Assembly (NCBI RefSeq): GCF_021462225.1
Contig: NC_061816.1
Location: 10,689,390-10,753,389 of the forward strand
Source: Girardinichthys multiradiatus
Taxonomy: Eukaryota; Chordata; Actinopteri; Cyprinodontiformes; Goodeidae
Direction of reading: 5' to 3'
Length of the DNA: 64,000 nt
The notes under the pieces: model-generated
The model's input: the letters and a program-made list of their open reading frames with translations, nothing else
What the model was told of the DNA's origin: nothing
Databases searched by the model: none
Translations under genes and position numbers: made by a program
Shown here: positions 1-12,359 of the stretch, piece by piece
Numbering within the stretch: position 1 is the stretch's first letter
How the letters are laid out: the number at the start of each line of letters is the position of its first letter

Positions 1-1680
1 CATTTTGAGAGCTACGTTACGGACTGATTATGTGGGGAAAAGGGTGACAATCACTGCGTGGCTCCCTAATTGGGCATCAGAGTAACAATGCTGAGCAGAA
101 ATTGCAGCAAACAACTTAAAATTGATACGTTTAGGGTTTTTAATTAGTTTTTGTCACCTTTTGTTTTTAATTATAAGCAGACTTTGCTGGCCACAGAGCA
201 CATTTAAATCCCTGGGTGTGGTGCCGGTTTTTTAAGTCTCCAGGCTATTGTTCACAGACAGTTCTCCCAATTTCCTCCTTCTTGCTGGATTAACCACTAT
301 ATAAATCTATATAAAACTCAAATTTGAGCCGCAGACTTTGCTGCCACTACAGTTGTCACACATTGTGTTATGAACTGATGCCAGAGTTAAAATCTTTCAA
401 CCAAATAGGTAATCTGAACATGTTTAACTTAATTTGCATTTTAAACTTGATTTATTCTTTCCTAATTTTAAACTTTCTTCCTTCTTAGAGGTTTATATTA
501 AATACAATCAACAAAAACCACAACAACCTCACTTCATGTCACCATATAAACTACAGGAGCTAGAACATTTTTCTAAAAAGTGTACATATTACATAAAAGT
601 CCAATACTAAATAATTATTTGTCAATGTTTACTTGGACAGTTTATTTTTGAGAGGTATGCCTATTCCAGCAGTGGTAAACAAGTATTTAAGTGAGGTTTG
701 CTGCATGTGTCAGTCTCGAATGTAGATCGCAGGAACATCAGGGATGGTTTAAAGACTTGCTGTAACAGCTCATGTTTCTCTTCAAAAGTAGCAGTTGATT
801 TGGTGCAAAAACTTACAAAGTACGTGTTGTTTTTCTAAAGCACTGCTGCTCGGTGACAAATTGTTTACTTCTGCAGCTGAAGAAACCATTTCAGGTTTTA
901 GTAATAGTCACATTTTTTCCTCAGAGCAGGTAAACCTTGTTCAGGTGGAGACATATTATTCATAGCCTCCTTCACAGATGAGTGTAACCTGACTGAACCT
1001 GGGTCAGGACTTGTACGTTCTCTTTATTGGATAGCTCATAATGTAAATGTGGGGAATAATCCATCCTACTTCTTTAATAAAATGTATTTTTTTTAAACAT
1101 AAAGGATGTTATTGCTTTACTTTTTTATGACCCATGATTTGGGATTTCTGACTATCCTGCTGGCAATCGGGCAGAAGCAACATCCGCATTAAAAGGATTT
1201 CCTACCTTTTTTTGTCAATTTTAGAGATTAGGGCTTTCACCTCAGGAAAACAAAATATAGCTTTTAAGACTGTTTATTTTGCATAAGTCCAATTAAAACA
1301 TTTTTATAGCAGAAATGTCATGGGTGAGACTGCCAATCACGGTGTTTTTGGTCATTATTGCAATAACGATAAAAGTGATGTTCAGAGCAGTCTTTTTGGG
1401 CATACATTTGTCACTACATACCATCAGAGCCCCACAAGCATCTACTCTGAAAATAAAGCTTATTCATTACGACACAGGCTTCATTAAGCAGTGCAATTGA
1501 ACCTATAAACATGAAACACTTGCATTCAGTAATACTTACACTTCTTTTGATATTTATTTATGCTCTGTTGGAACAAACAGAATTGTTTAAAACAACAAAA
1601 GCACCAATCTCAGTGAGTTTTTAAGAATTGCAAACATCAATTGAAATTTAGTATCAATAAAAATGACAATTTTTTGCACA
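1..1680. other. Anonymous AT-rich DNA, no gene recognised
   Basis: I see no exon, repeat end or conserved motif here. The one longer reading frame (1315-1500, plus) has a hydrophobic start but no recognisable family and no splice context, so I treat it as chance. Confidence 0.5.
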
Positions 1681-1689
1681 AATTGTTTT

Positions 1690-2080
1690 TCCTAATGTAC
1701 GGTATTTGCCACCCTCCACAAGGTGGGTAAGCCACAGTAGGTCTTTCCTGAATAAGCTGGTTCCACAGTGCAGTATTCAGTAAGGTTGTTGGAAAGTGGA
1801 AGAAAAAGTGTACACCTTGAAGCAGGTCAGGTGACTGACTGGGCCATCGTAGCTGGCTGATATTTCTTCTCTGAATCCAACAGTTTCCATAGATGTGTGT
1901 TTGGGGTCATTGACTTGCTAAAAAAAAAAAACCTCCTTTCCTCTTCTTATCAAGAACATCCTAATACAGTTCTTCCATAAAGATTTGGGCAGAACATTTT
2001 TCTAAGTTTGGTTCAGTACATTATCCCAATGAATTTTAAATTAAAACAATTAAGATGCATTTGAAGATCCAACTTTCAGC
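1690..2080. mobile_element. Degenerate Tc1/mariner-like fragment(s)
   Basis: The stretch from 1708 (CCACCCTCCACAAGGTGGGT) looks like the 5' coding part of a fish Tc1-type transposase on the plus strand. At 1820-1920 phrases such as GACTGACTGGGCCAT and GTGTTTGGGGTCATTG resemble Tc1 relics read on the minus strand. Two old fragments may be joined here. No terminal repeats or open frame remain, and assignment rests on remembered similarity to fish Tc1 families. Confidence 0.4.
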
Positions 2081-2099
2081 CATAATTCAGTGGATGAAC

Positions 2100-3345
2100 A
2101 AAAACTTCATTAAAATGTGAGGAACTAAAACAATTTGAACACAATCCCTTCATTTCAGGGTGTCAAATTAACTGAACTAATTAATTAACTGAAAATAAAT
2201 TGTTAATTTCTGGTACTTGGTAGAAAATTCTTTGCTGGGTATGATAGCCTGAAGTCTTGAACTCATGGACATCACCAGACACTGGGTTTCCTCCTTGTTA
2301 AGGCTCTACCAGGCCTCTACTGCTGCAGCTTTCAGTTTGTAGCTGAGGTTCAGTCTTCAATGCATGATCAACAGGGTGAAGATCAGATGGTTGACTTGGC
2401 CATTCAAGAATATTCCACTTCTTAGCTTTAATAAACTCCTGGGTTGCTTTGGCTGTATGTTTTGGGTCATTGTCCATCTATACTTTGAAACACTGGTGTC
2501 CCGATGCCACTGGCACCCATGCACGCCCAGGCCATCACACTGCCTCCACCGTGTTTTACACATGCTTTGGATATTGAGCTGCTCTACACCTTTTATTTTT
2601 TGCCAACATTCCGGTAGAGGTTGATCCTGGTTTCATCTGTCCAAAGAATGTTCTTCCAGAACTGAGCTGGCTTTTAAGATGTTATTTTTTAGCAAAGTCT
2701 AATCCAGCCTTTCTGTTCTGGAGGCTTATGAGTGCCTTGCACCTTGCAGTGAACCCTCTGTGTTCACCTTCATGCAGTCTCTTTATGGTGGACCTGGATG
2801 TTGATACGCCTACCTCCTGGAGAGTGTTGTTCACCTAGTTGGCTGTTGTGAAGGAGTTTCTCTTCACCAGGGAATTGATCCTGGGAGCATCCACCACTGT
2901 TGTCTTCCACGGATGTCCAGGTCTTTTGGTGTTGCTGAGTTCACCACTAATTTCTTTACTTATTAGGATGCATCAAACTGTAGATTTAGCCACTCCCAAT
3001 ATTTTTCTGTTTTCGCTGATCAAGGATGGCTTGTTTCACCTGCATGGAGAGCTCCTTTGAGATGTTTGTTCACAGCAAAATATTTCCAAATGCAAGAAAC
3101 ACCCCTTTAAATCAACCCCAGGTCTTTTATCTGCTTGATTGATAATGACATTATGAAGGAATTGCCCACACCTGCCCATCAAATAACTTTTAAGTCATTG
3201 TCCAATTACTTTAGGTCTCTTCTGTAAGAGGGTGGCACATGTTAAGCTAATGACAGAGTATACATATTTGATAGAATTATACCCAAAATGTATATGAATA
3301 TGGCCATAAAGACATCAGAAACATGATTGCTGGTGCAACATAGTT
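2100..3345 (-). mobile_element. Degenerate Tc1/mariner element, transposase on minus strand
   Basis: Read on the minus strand the stretch still gives pieces of a Tc1-type transposase. A segment near 2640-2660 reads like FWKNILWTDETRINLY, containing the first catalytic Asp (TDET). A segment near 2520-2560 reads KHGGGSVMAW, a conserved spacer block. The 3' coding part (about 2370-2480) retains only scraps. Several stops and frameshifts break it, so it is an old inactive copy. The flank at 3140-3240, with its CACACCTG and GTGGCACATG phrases, resembles the subterminal sequence of a common fish Tc1 family. Exact ends and target duplication were not resolved. Confidence 0.75.
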
Positions 3346-3411
3346 ACAGGACCTGGTTTAAGCTGTGTGTCAGTTGTCCTGCCACCGCTTAAAGCCTCCC
3401 TTGTAGATCTA

Positions 3412-4674
3412 CAGGGGTTGGACAATGAAACTGAAACACCTGTCATTTTAGAGTGGGAGGTTTCATGGCTAAATTGGACCAGCCTGGTAGCCAGTCTTCA
3501 TTGATTGCCCATTGCACCAGTAAGAGCAGAGTGTGAAGGTTCAATTAGCAGGGTAAGAGCACAGTTTTGCTCAAAATATTGAAATGCACACGACATTATG
3601 GGTGACATACCAGAGTTCAAAAGAGGACAAATTGTTGGTGCACGTCTTGCTGGCGCATCTGTGACCAAGACAGCAAGTCTTTGTGATGTATCAAGAGCCA
3701 CGGTATCCAGGGTAATGTCAGCATACCACCAAGAAGGACGAACCACATCCAACAGGATTAACTGTGGACGCAAGAGGAAGCTGTCTGAAAGGGATGTTCG
3801 GGTGCTAACCCGGATTGTATCCAAAAAACCACGGCTTCCCAAATCACGGCAGAATTAAATGTGCACCTCAACTCTCCTGTTTCCACCAGAACTGTCCGTC
3901 GGGAGCTCCACAGGGTCAATATACACGGCCGGGCTGCTATAGCCAAACCTTTGGTCAATCATGCCAATGCCAAACGTCGGTTTCAATGGTGCAAGGAGCG
4001 CAAATCTTGGGCTGTGGACAATGTGAAACATGTATTGTTCTCTGATGAGTCCACCTTTACTGTTTTCCCCACATCCGGGAGAGTTACGGTGTGGAGAAGC
4101 CCCAAAGAAGCGTACCACCCAGACTGTTGCATGCCCAGAGTGAAGCATGTGGGTGGATCAGTGACGGTTTGGGCTACCATATCATGGCATTACCTTGGCC
4201 CAATACTTGTGCTAGATGGGCGCGTCACTGCCAAGGACTACCGAACCATTCTTGAGGACCATGTGCATCCAATGGTTCAAACATTGTATCCTGAAGGCGG
4301 TGCCATGTATCAGGATGACAATGCACCAATACACACAGCAAGACTGGTGAAAGATTGGTTTGATGAACATGAAAGTGAAGTTGAACATCTCCCATGGCCT
4401 GCACAGTCACCAGATCTAAATATTATTGAGCCACTTTGGGGTGTTTTGGAGGAGCGAGTCAGGAAACGTTTTACTCCACCAGTATCACGTAGTGACCTGG
4501 CCACTATCCTGCAAGAAGAATGGCTTAAAATCCCTCTGACCACTGTGCAGGACTTGTATATGTCATTCCCAAGATGAATTGATGCTGTATTGGCTGCAAA
4601 AGGAGACCCTACACCATACTAATAAATTATTGTGGTCTAAAACCAGGTGTTTCAGTTTCATTGTCCAACCCCTG
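3412..4674 (+). mobile_element. Tc1/mariner element, copy A (1263 bp)
   Basis: The element has terminal inverted repeats beginning CAGGGGTTGGACAATGAAAC and matching over about 31 bp, flanked by TA at 3410-3411 and 4675-4676, the standard Tc1/mariner target duplication. It matches copies at 52263-53532 and 60074-61283 almost base for base. It is 7 nt shorter than the 1270 bp of copy B because of one internal deletion. The near-intact repeats and high identity indicate a recent insertion. Confidence 0.96.
3598..4622 (+). pseudogene. Tc1-type transposase pseudogene (copy A)
   Basis: This would encode a cut-and-paste DDE transposase of about 343 residues that binds the terminal repeats and inserts at TA. 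The start ATG (MGDIPEF) matches copies B and C. An N-terminal helix-turn-helix and a GRKRK motif precede the break. Seven nucleotides present in copy C (CATAAAA) are missing near 3828, which shifts the frame. The rest continues in another frame (3861-4577) with all three catalytic positions visible: FSDES, QDDNAP and the E of LNIIEPLW. The Asp-to-Glu spacing is 36 residues. A second lesion, CGA to TGA at 4575-4577, removes the last 15 residues and is shared with copy B. It cannot make a full transposase. Confidence 0.95.
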
Positions 4675-4676
4675 TA

Positions 4677-5140
4677 TGTTTGAATATGGGCAGTTACACC
4701 ACTCCATTAAGTCTTTTGTGTCATTGTGCTACATAGAAAGTAGGTAATTGATAATGACCTATAATCAGTGTATTTAGTAGGATAATGAAACCGCAAAATG
4801 TATTTAGTAAATAGTTTTCATAGCAATACTGACAACTTCCATAGCATATCAGACAGCACAAATAATTAGCTAAACTTACTTTGATTGGTGATTCTTCCAG
4901 AGGCCTCTGCAGATATTGTCTCAGTGCATCTATCCAAGACAGATGTAAAGTCGCTTTAAATAACTGCACAAAGCAAGAAAAACGTCTAGCTGCATAACAA
5001 ATTCATTGTATTATGCATTTAAAAAATGAAAATATTCCAGTATCTACAGTAACATTATTAGGCAAATTTGCTTCATCTCAGCTGAGCAAGTCACTAGGTA
5101 GTACAAAGAAAAAGTCAAACAGCAGACGACATACCTCAAC
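4677..5140. other. AT-rich intergenic DNA
   Basis: No coding or repeat signal recognised between the right end of copy A and the GGCGT-rich cluster. Confidence 0.5.
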
Positions 5141-5149
5141 ACCTAAGCT

Positions 5150-5262
5150 AATTAAACGCCAGCAGGTGTTTCATAGACGCCCCCTGGCGTTAAAAAAGTG
5201 TAGCGAGACCAAGGCGTTAATTAAACACCTGGGGAGGCGTGAACGACACCCAGGGGCGTACA
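5150..5262. repeat. Cluster of GGCGT/ACGCC motifs with inverted pairs
   Basis: Six copies of GGCGT or its complement lie within about 105 bp (near 5156, 5177, 5186, 5213, 5236 and 5255). Three longer imperfect inverted pairs are present: ATTAAACGCC with GGCGTTAAT, CAGGTGTTT with AAACACCTG, and GACGCCCCCTGG with CCCAGGGGCGT. Their order is parallel (A B C then A' B' C'), so this is not a simple nested hairpin. The CpG-rich composition contrasts with the AT-rich surroundings. Origin unknown; a MITE fragment or a protein-binding cluster are both possible. Confidence 0.55.
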
Positions 5263-5269
5263 ATTAGTA

Positions 5270-7650
5270 TCTCTACACTCTTATTTTGACAGCCATTAGT
5301 CTTGAACAGCTCCCATCCAATGTATAAGAGAAGCTAAGTCTGACCCTTCAAGTTAAACACTGATTTTCACCTACAGATGCTTAACACAGAGAAAGTTTTA
5401 TGTGATTAACTTTTTAGATATCTTATAGTTTTTATTTTCAATAAAGAGCATGATAACAGGGGGAATCTTTCGGCTACACATTATTAATTCTATAATGATA
5501 ATAACAATTCTTATTATTAGTGAAAGTAGCAGCAGGTCCTGGCAGGTTTATGTTTTAATGATGTTCTTTCCACTTCTGGACTATAGTCTCAAAGGTGCTC
5601 ACTGGAACATTAGAAGTTTACAAATAAATAAAATTTGCAAAAATAGAGTTGCTAAGGACTTGAAAGAGCTCTTTTCTTTTTTCGTCATCATCAGATGCTT
5701 CTTGTGCAATACCTTGGTAACAAAAACCTTTTTATAGGCCATCAGTTAGGACTAAATCAGCTGATATTAATTTGTACCAATAGGGGTCAGCATTGCTTTC
5801 TAAATACTGACGGATTTCATCCATTTTCTTGGCTTTCTAAGCTTTTTCTCTTTTCGTTTTCGTCATGTGTTCACAAAATCAATATTATTTGGTTATCTTA
5901 AACATTCATATTGTTAACAATTCACCCTTTTCAAATATTATATGATTTCTAACATGTTTAAAAATGACCAGGTTGAACACATAAAATGCATGCTTTTTAA
6001 AGTAATCCTAACAGTAAATAAATGATATCTCCCATCTCTCTGTCACTTAAAAACTGTTTCTGTATCTTATGTGAAAAGTAAAATATTTGTTGCTTTGAAT
6101 ATTATTTCTGCTGATCAGGAAGTTTTATAACAAGCTTTACTCACCTTTATTTTATGTATAGTCTAAAGTCTCAACAAGCAATTACATTTTGTTTACTCTG
6201 CTTACGTTGTCCATTTTTAGTTTAACTTCACTATTTCTGTTGTTTTTCAAACAACACAACTTATTTATTTTAAACCAATTTTTAATCTATTTATATTTGG
6301 GAAATACTTGGGTTATTACCAACTTATGGTGTGAATTTCATGTCATTTGTTTAATTACAAAAATATTCAGCATTTTGTTTCAATGATTATTTTTCCACCG
6401 TATACAATAAAAAATGAATAAATTGTTTTTGACTGAACTGTGCAAACAATGAGCCACTAGAGGGAGCAAGAGTCTTTCTTTTTATTTATCTTTCACTTGA
6501 TCAACAAGCGTTATGATGATTTAAGATCCCTGGTTTTCTACAGCTGGATTTTCACATTATAAATTATATATTGGTCATTTAGTGAGGACACAGATGAAAA
6601 ATAAAACTGGTCCTCACATCTTACTGCTGAGGTGTCCTTTTTCCTACAGCGATATTTTATTCAACGACCTTAATTTCTGTCTCAAAAAACATAAACTCCT
6701 GGGTTATCCAGTACTTGTGAAAGTGTGTGTACTTTATTTGTGAGTGAACACTTGTTTACTTGTCCAAAGAGCTATCTCGTCAGGCGCATATAAAGGAAGC
6801 TCTCTCATCTTTCTGGATAACAGTTTGAGAAAATTGTCAATTTGAGAAGCTGGAGCAATGAGGCACTGAGAGGCTTGACTGCTGAACTGGAACAGCATTT
6901 TTCTTCCTTGTGCAGTCTCCTCTGTCTCTTTGTGTCTGATGTGATATATATGAGTGTATAGAGGTGTTTGTGCGTGCATCAGTCAGTGACAACGAAATGG
7001 TTTCTGATCTCTCTAGACATTTCTCCTAGTATTCCCAAGGCCAGGGTGTGATTTTTTCCCCTTTTCGAAAATAGCTTTGCACTGCTGACCTTTATATTGA
7101 ACACGACTTCCGTGAAAAAAAAAAATGACCTGGTATCAGTCTATTCCCATCATGTTAGTGGTCCTCAGAGGTTCTGACAGCCTTGGATGTGTGCACTTGG
7201 TGATGCTGCAACATTTCACAGAACCAGAAAATATGTATATTTTGAATTCCTCAAAAATGTTTAAATATTTCATGGTTTCACTGAATCCAGAGCAGCCTAC
7301 TTGCGGATACCTTTGCTGCGGTTATACAATTTAAATCAATGTTTACAGACAGTGTATTAGTCACCAAAATCATGTACTTGAAGGTCATACAGAGGTCGCT
7401 CCGTGAGATCAGATTTGCTAAAATAAATAAATAGCCACCATTATTAGAAACTAAATGTACATTTTTCTGCAGGAGTAAATGTATTATGGCTCAGCTGTTG
7501 TAGAAATACTGCATTGTTTCAGGTCAGGGTCTAGTTGAGGATTCAGTTTGGACCAAACTTCAGCTCTCAGACAGATGTCCTGACATTAGACTCTAAAAAC
7601 ATTCATCTTCAATTTCAAGGCAGCAAAAACTCAGGTCTTATGGCTGTAAA
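5270..7650. other. Anonymous AT-rich DNA
   Basis: Short reading frames here are AT-driven and lack family signatures. I see no exon, terminal repeat or RNA gene. Confidence 0.45.
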
Positions 7651-7659
7651 ACAAACCCA

Positions 7660-8340
7660 ATTCAGAATTTGTCCTCCATGTAGTATACGGTGCTTGTGCT
7701 GAATTCATGTGTTGTGGCCAAACATCTTTACTATGGATTTTTTCTCTGCCCCACTATTGTTTCAGACATCCTGTGGCATTTCAGATCCAACTTTGCAAAC
7801 CTGAGTCATGCTGCCAAATTACTTTTAAATCGAACAGGCTTTCTCTTTCTACCCACACAGGACGTGCTAATTTAGTCTTTTTCTAATTGTGCTGTCATGG
7901 ACTTTACATGCTCACTGACACTGAGGTACATTTGCAGGGATGTCCAGTTTGAGAGTATTGGCAACAGTCTGAAATGTTATCCATTTGTGAAAAATGTTTC
8001 TCACTGTTAACTGACAGACCTAAGATAATTTGGAAATGGACTTATCAGCCCTACCAGATGATGGGCAGCAACGATTGGTTTTATAAGGTCACTACTGATC
8101 TTTTCCCAGCTTGGCATTGTGTTAACTTACCTGTATTCTCCAGGCCGGTGGTCCCACTGATGATGATGATCAATTATTTGTACATTTGATTAGCAGCGTC
8201 TAGGTGCTGCCTTCCTTCTTAAATCACATTAAAGCAGCAAGGCTGTCCTCAGACCCTAACATCCAGCTTTTTCATTATTTCTGTGTAGCACTTTAGAAAC
8301 AAAGCATCTAAATATTCTGAGACATCTTTTTTTCCTTTTA
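7660..8340 (-). mobile_element. Degenerate Tc1/mariner element, transposase on minus strand
   Basis: The order and wording of the sequence follow a common fish Tc1 family read in antisense: CATCCTGTGGCATTTCAGATC (7769 on), TTTTTCTAATTGTGCTGTCATG near 7880, TTTGGAAATGG near 8030, GATGGGCAGCAACGATTG near 8060, and GGCATTGTGTTAACTTACCTG near 8113. It ends in a TTTGATTAGCAGC block near 8187. Many stops interrupt the minus-strand frame, so it is an old inactive copy. Ends are approximate. Confidence 0.65.
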
Positions 8341-8344
8341 AAAC

Positions 8345-9890
8345 TGATAATTCACTGATGATTAGATTAAAGAGTTAATGTTAAATATTGGGTAATTTGA
8401 TTACTAGTCAAACATGGAAATTGACCACCCAGTTGCTTTTGCTAGCTTAAAAATGAGAAAAAATGAACAGTTTGCTACAGCTAACACCTGTTAGCTAACC
8501 TGGTTAGGTTAGCTTGGAGGGAACATAGCCCTAAATATTTTTCTGAGACCACTAGTCTAACATAACTGATGGCTGCAAACTAAACAGCTACACATCTTAG
8601 ATAACATCCAAAGATAACTTTACTCAACCGCAAATTCATAGATGGTGGGCTGCCTTTCATGGGCCCAGTTATAAACAAATGACGCATAATAATGCAACTA
8701 AAAGCACTAAAAGGCACAGAAATAACAATTCTTTGTTACAAAACGTAAAATTCTGCATGTAGTTCATGTATTGTATCATAATACAAGCTAAGAAAATAGT
8801 AGAAAAACAGGTTTCTAATTGGAGAAATGTACACATTTGTTGAATCTTTCACTTTGAAAATTGCTAGCTTACTATGTTAACTTAGTACTCAACTAAGTCA
8901 CAGAGAGAACAATTTGACAATTTCTGCTCTACCAGTAAATAAAATCAGCAAAAGAGAATATATCCTTAAAATGTAAATCAACAAAACCAACTAAACATCA
9001 GAATATATTTCTGTAAGGCTCATGTATAAAGATTTTTCTTATTTCCAAATAAACAATGTGAAATACTGATTCAGTGGTCATTTTGGTAATTTTATATAAT
9101 TAATGAGCTCAAATCACAAAATTATAAATGGATGATGTCATCATTACAAGTAACAAGGCCAGCATTTGCCTTATTTCTACAGCAACATAAGAACTCTGAT
9201 TGACCTGATGAAAGAAAGAGATAAAACCAAGTAACGTTGTTATATCCCTTCCTTTGGCCTTGCAAAGATGCATGACTAAAGAATGAAGAATAGCCCAACA
9301 GCCATTGTGTCCTTTTACTGTTCTCAATTTTATCCACTGTGAAAGACACAACTGGTTCAATTTCTTGTGGCTCGTTCAAACCCCGATTTTCTGTTGTGTG
9401 ACCTTCCAGCTGCGTTTTAAGGTGAAAAAGGGGGAGAATGTCTCTCTGTGTATGTTGTCAAGCCTAAAACAGACAAATGATATTTACTGGCATTTCTGAC
9501 AGCAGGTGTGTTTGGGAGAATCTTATCAAAAGGATGAATACTTCTAGCTTCTTTTTCATTGCTACTGTTGCTGATCGCTGCCAGCTGGACCCACAGTTTG
9601 ATGTAAAACATAGCTGCTACAATGCACACAGCAAAACATACCAGCTTTAACATTCAATTTCTGCTCATCGAAAGATGCACTTTGGAAAATGCTTCGCTAT
9701 GTCCAAGACCCTCACCGACCTTGTTTGCAGTTTGCTTTAACAAGAGTATGGAGGATAGACCTGCAGAAAAAAAGGGCTTTTGCATTTGTTTAATTTTAAT
9801 GAGGCTAATTGGAACAGCAGAGTGTAGTTAAGTCAGATGCTTTTGCAAGACAAAAAACAAGGAGTGGATGTTAATCTCCAGCTTCATATA
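8345..9890. other. AT-rich DNA, no supported gene
   Basis: One minus-strand frame at 9417-9653 starts with a membrane-anchor-like hydrophobic run. I cannot match it to a family or confirm splice sites, so it is not called. Confidence 0.45.
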
Positions 9891-9899
9891 TTTAAAGAT

Positions 9900-10860
9900 A
9901 CACTGGTGTGAAAGTATTTGCCTGTTTACAGATTTTGTCAGTTTTGGCATTTATGTCACACTTACAAGATTTAGATCATTAAACAAATTTTAACATTAGA
10001 CAAATAATACCTGATAATTGCCTTGCCTGGAACAGATGAGGAACAAAGTCTTTGATATCTGTCAATCTGGAACAGTGGTTAACATTCCCAGGAGTGGCTG
10101 GCACCACCAAAATTACTCTAAGAGTGCGTACTGACTCATCCAAGAGGTCACAAAAGAACCTGGAAGATCTAAGGGCTGCAGGCCTCCGTAGCTTCAGTTA
10201 ATTTAGTGTTCATGATTTAACAATAAGAAAGAGACTGGCCAAAAATGGCGTTTATGGGAGAGTTCCAAGGCAAAACCAAAGCTGAGCAAAAAGAAGACAA
10301 AGATCCATCTCACAATATTTTTCAGCTAACACAGTTTTTCTGAAAAAGAACATTATACCGATACAGATAATCGGAAATCGTTGTGGTAGGGTGATGGTCT
10401 GAGGCCGGCTCGGTTCTTCAGGACCTGGACGGCTTGCCACATTCAATGTAACTTCAGCTTTCTAGCAGATAATCACAAAGGAGGATATCCTGCTATAATT
10501 TTACAACCTCTAGCTGGGTTATACAGCATGATAATGATCCAATGCACCCCACCTAGTGTAAAATACTTGGCCATTCATGACCAAAAAGCTGGATTAAAAA
10601 AATTCTGCAAACAAGAGTGGGTCAGATTTCTTCCCCAGTGATGTAAAAGACTTATTGCTAGTTATCACAAACAAACGATGGCAGCTGTTCGCCCAAAGAG
10701 TGACATAACCAGTTCTTAAGTTTGTTAGGCAACTACATTTTCACTTAGGACCAGGTTGGTTTGGATAGTTTTTAATTACTCAGGTCATCTTTGTCTCACT
10801 GATTGTGTAAAGATTTAAAAAGCAAATAATTTGAAGAAATTTGAATTTAAGTCTTGCTGT
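9900..10860 (+). mobile_element. Degenerate Tc1/mariner element, plus strand
   Basis: The left end, with CACTGGTGTGAAAGTATTTG at 9901-9920, resembles the terminal repeat of a widespread fish Tc1 family. Inside, the plus strand retains pieces of a helix-turn-helix region (10030-10250), a decayed catalytic core with a GGTGATGGTCTGAG block near 10390, and a decayed second-Asp motif (TGATAATGATCCAATGCA, 10528 on). The right part, from CCAGGTTGGTTTGGATAG (10752 on), matches the 3' subterminal region of the same family. The reading frame is destroyed by stops and indels. Confidence 0.7.
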
Positions 10861-10869
10861 TGTTGTTGC

Positions 10870-12350
10870 AGACGTTATTAAGATGATGTAAACCCAAAAT
10901 GAAAAACAAAAAGCCACCAAGAGGCTAAAAGACAGATAGTAAGCAAGCTGTTAAAAAAAGACAAATCACCAGCAGATTTGAATCCAGGCTTGCATCTTCA
11001 TCTTTCTTCTCTTTCTCATTTCAGGTGCTTTATGTTTTCAAAAGCTCAGACAGGTGGGCTTACTTCAAATCAGCTAGATTTCTTGATGTTTCAACAGAGT
11101 TACCTTCGTTTTTCCGTCGCTTCTATTATCTGACTCCTCCACACTGTTTGACAGCTTTGCTCTGATGTTCCCCATTTTGAATTTTAAGCAAGACTCACAC
11201 CCATACAATTCAGCCCTGGCTCATGCGTCTCATCTATCATTTGCCTCAGTCACTCCTCTGTCAGTTAGATAAAGCAGTGTTTGGGCTGTGCTATACATAC
11301 CGAGGCTGTGTTGTGTTCACCTGAAAATGTAGGGGGAAGAGAAGCCTAGTAAGCAGGAGAAAAAAGTTAAATATCCTTTACAAGATCTCATTTTGGAGTC
11401 AGCCTCCTGAAATTGTGTTTCAGGACATATCTCAGGGTGGTCAACCAAGCGAGTGGGGCAGGGGGTCTCTCAGACAGTTCCAGCTGAGCTGCCATCGCCC
11501 TCTGATCAAAGTATTTTCCACTGTAAAAAGAGTCTACATGACAGCATGCTTGTCAACACTCTGCGGAGAGACATGACAGTGCAGGCTTGGCTGGAAGCTG
11601 TCAGACTCGGCTAACACCCACAAGATTCTCTGTGTTCAAGGCTACAGAGACTTACAGTCTACACTTCTGCTACAAGGTAGATCTTTTCAGGAATCTCACC
11701 CATGGTTAGTTCAAGTCAGGCCTGACAAACTTGGGGTGTGAATAATTTCTTAATTTTTTTTTCTCCTTTGTGACTGACAATCCTTTGTCCCACTTTTCAT
11801 AGCTGTGACAGATTTCTCTCACAGGCCCACAAGTGCTTCTAAAAGCTGGGACGATTAAGGAGCTTAAATGGGCTTTGTATTCAGTTCTGTATTCATTTTT
11901 TCATATATGAGAAAGTATAAATCCAGAGGTGAAAATAACCTTTTTAATACGAGAGTGGATAATGTGCTATATAACACTGGCAACAGATGAGCTGCAAGAC
12001 TAAAGCTGATTGTAGACATTTAAAAATGTTAATCATTGCAGGCATAGGCTGGTTTCAGCATAAAGCTTCTATAATGTTTTAAAAACATAAACATTATCTG
12101 TCAGATTATTCCTGTTGTTTAATTTAATAAGATGTCAGAGAAGGGGCTGGAGTGACCGTACTCATTTTCTCACCTGTTGCTGTGCTCAAGAAAAAGACTC
12201 CTTCAGTTTTTCTTTTTGTCCTAAAGCAAAATAAAGTCAGCTATTTGAAAATATTGACAGTCAAGACGTGGAACCTAAAAGGTCCCACCACTTTTTTTAC
12301 TTTAATGCTATTTTAAAGCTACAGTTGGTAAGCCACTATTGGGCTGTCTT
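10870..12350. other. Anonymous DNA, no gene recognised
   Basis: I see no transposon core, exon or RNA gene here. Confidence 0.45.
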
Positions 12351-12359
12351 AAAGCAGAC

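Noticed and set aside
3498..4543. Minus-strand frames over copy A, with counterparts over copies B and C
   Set aside because: They recur at all three copies only because they are shadows of the transposase frame; no independent signal.
9417..9653. Minus frame starting MLKLVCFAVCIVAAMFYIKL, like a type II membrane anchor
   Set aside because: Hydrophobic start alone is weak evidence. No family match, no clear donor site and no second exon.
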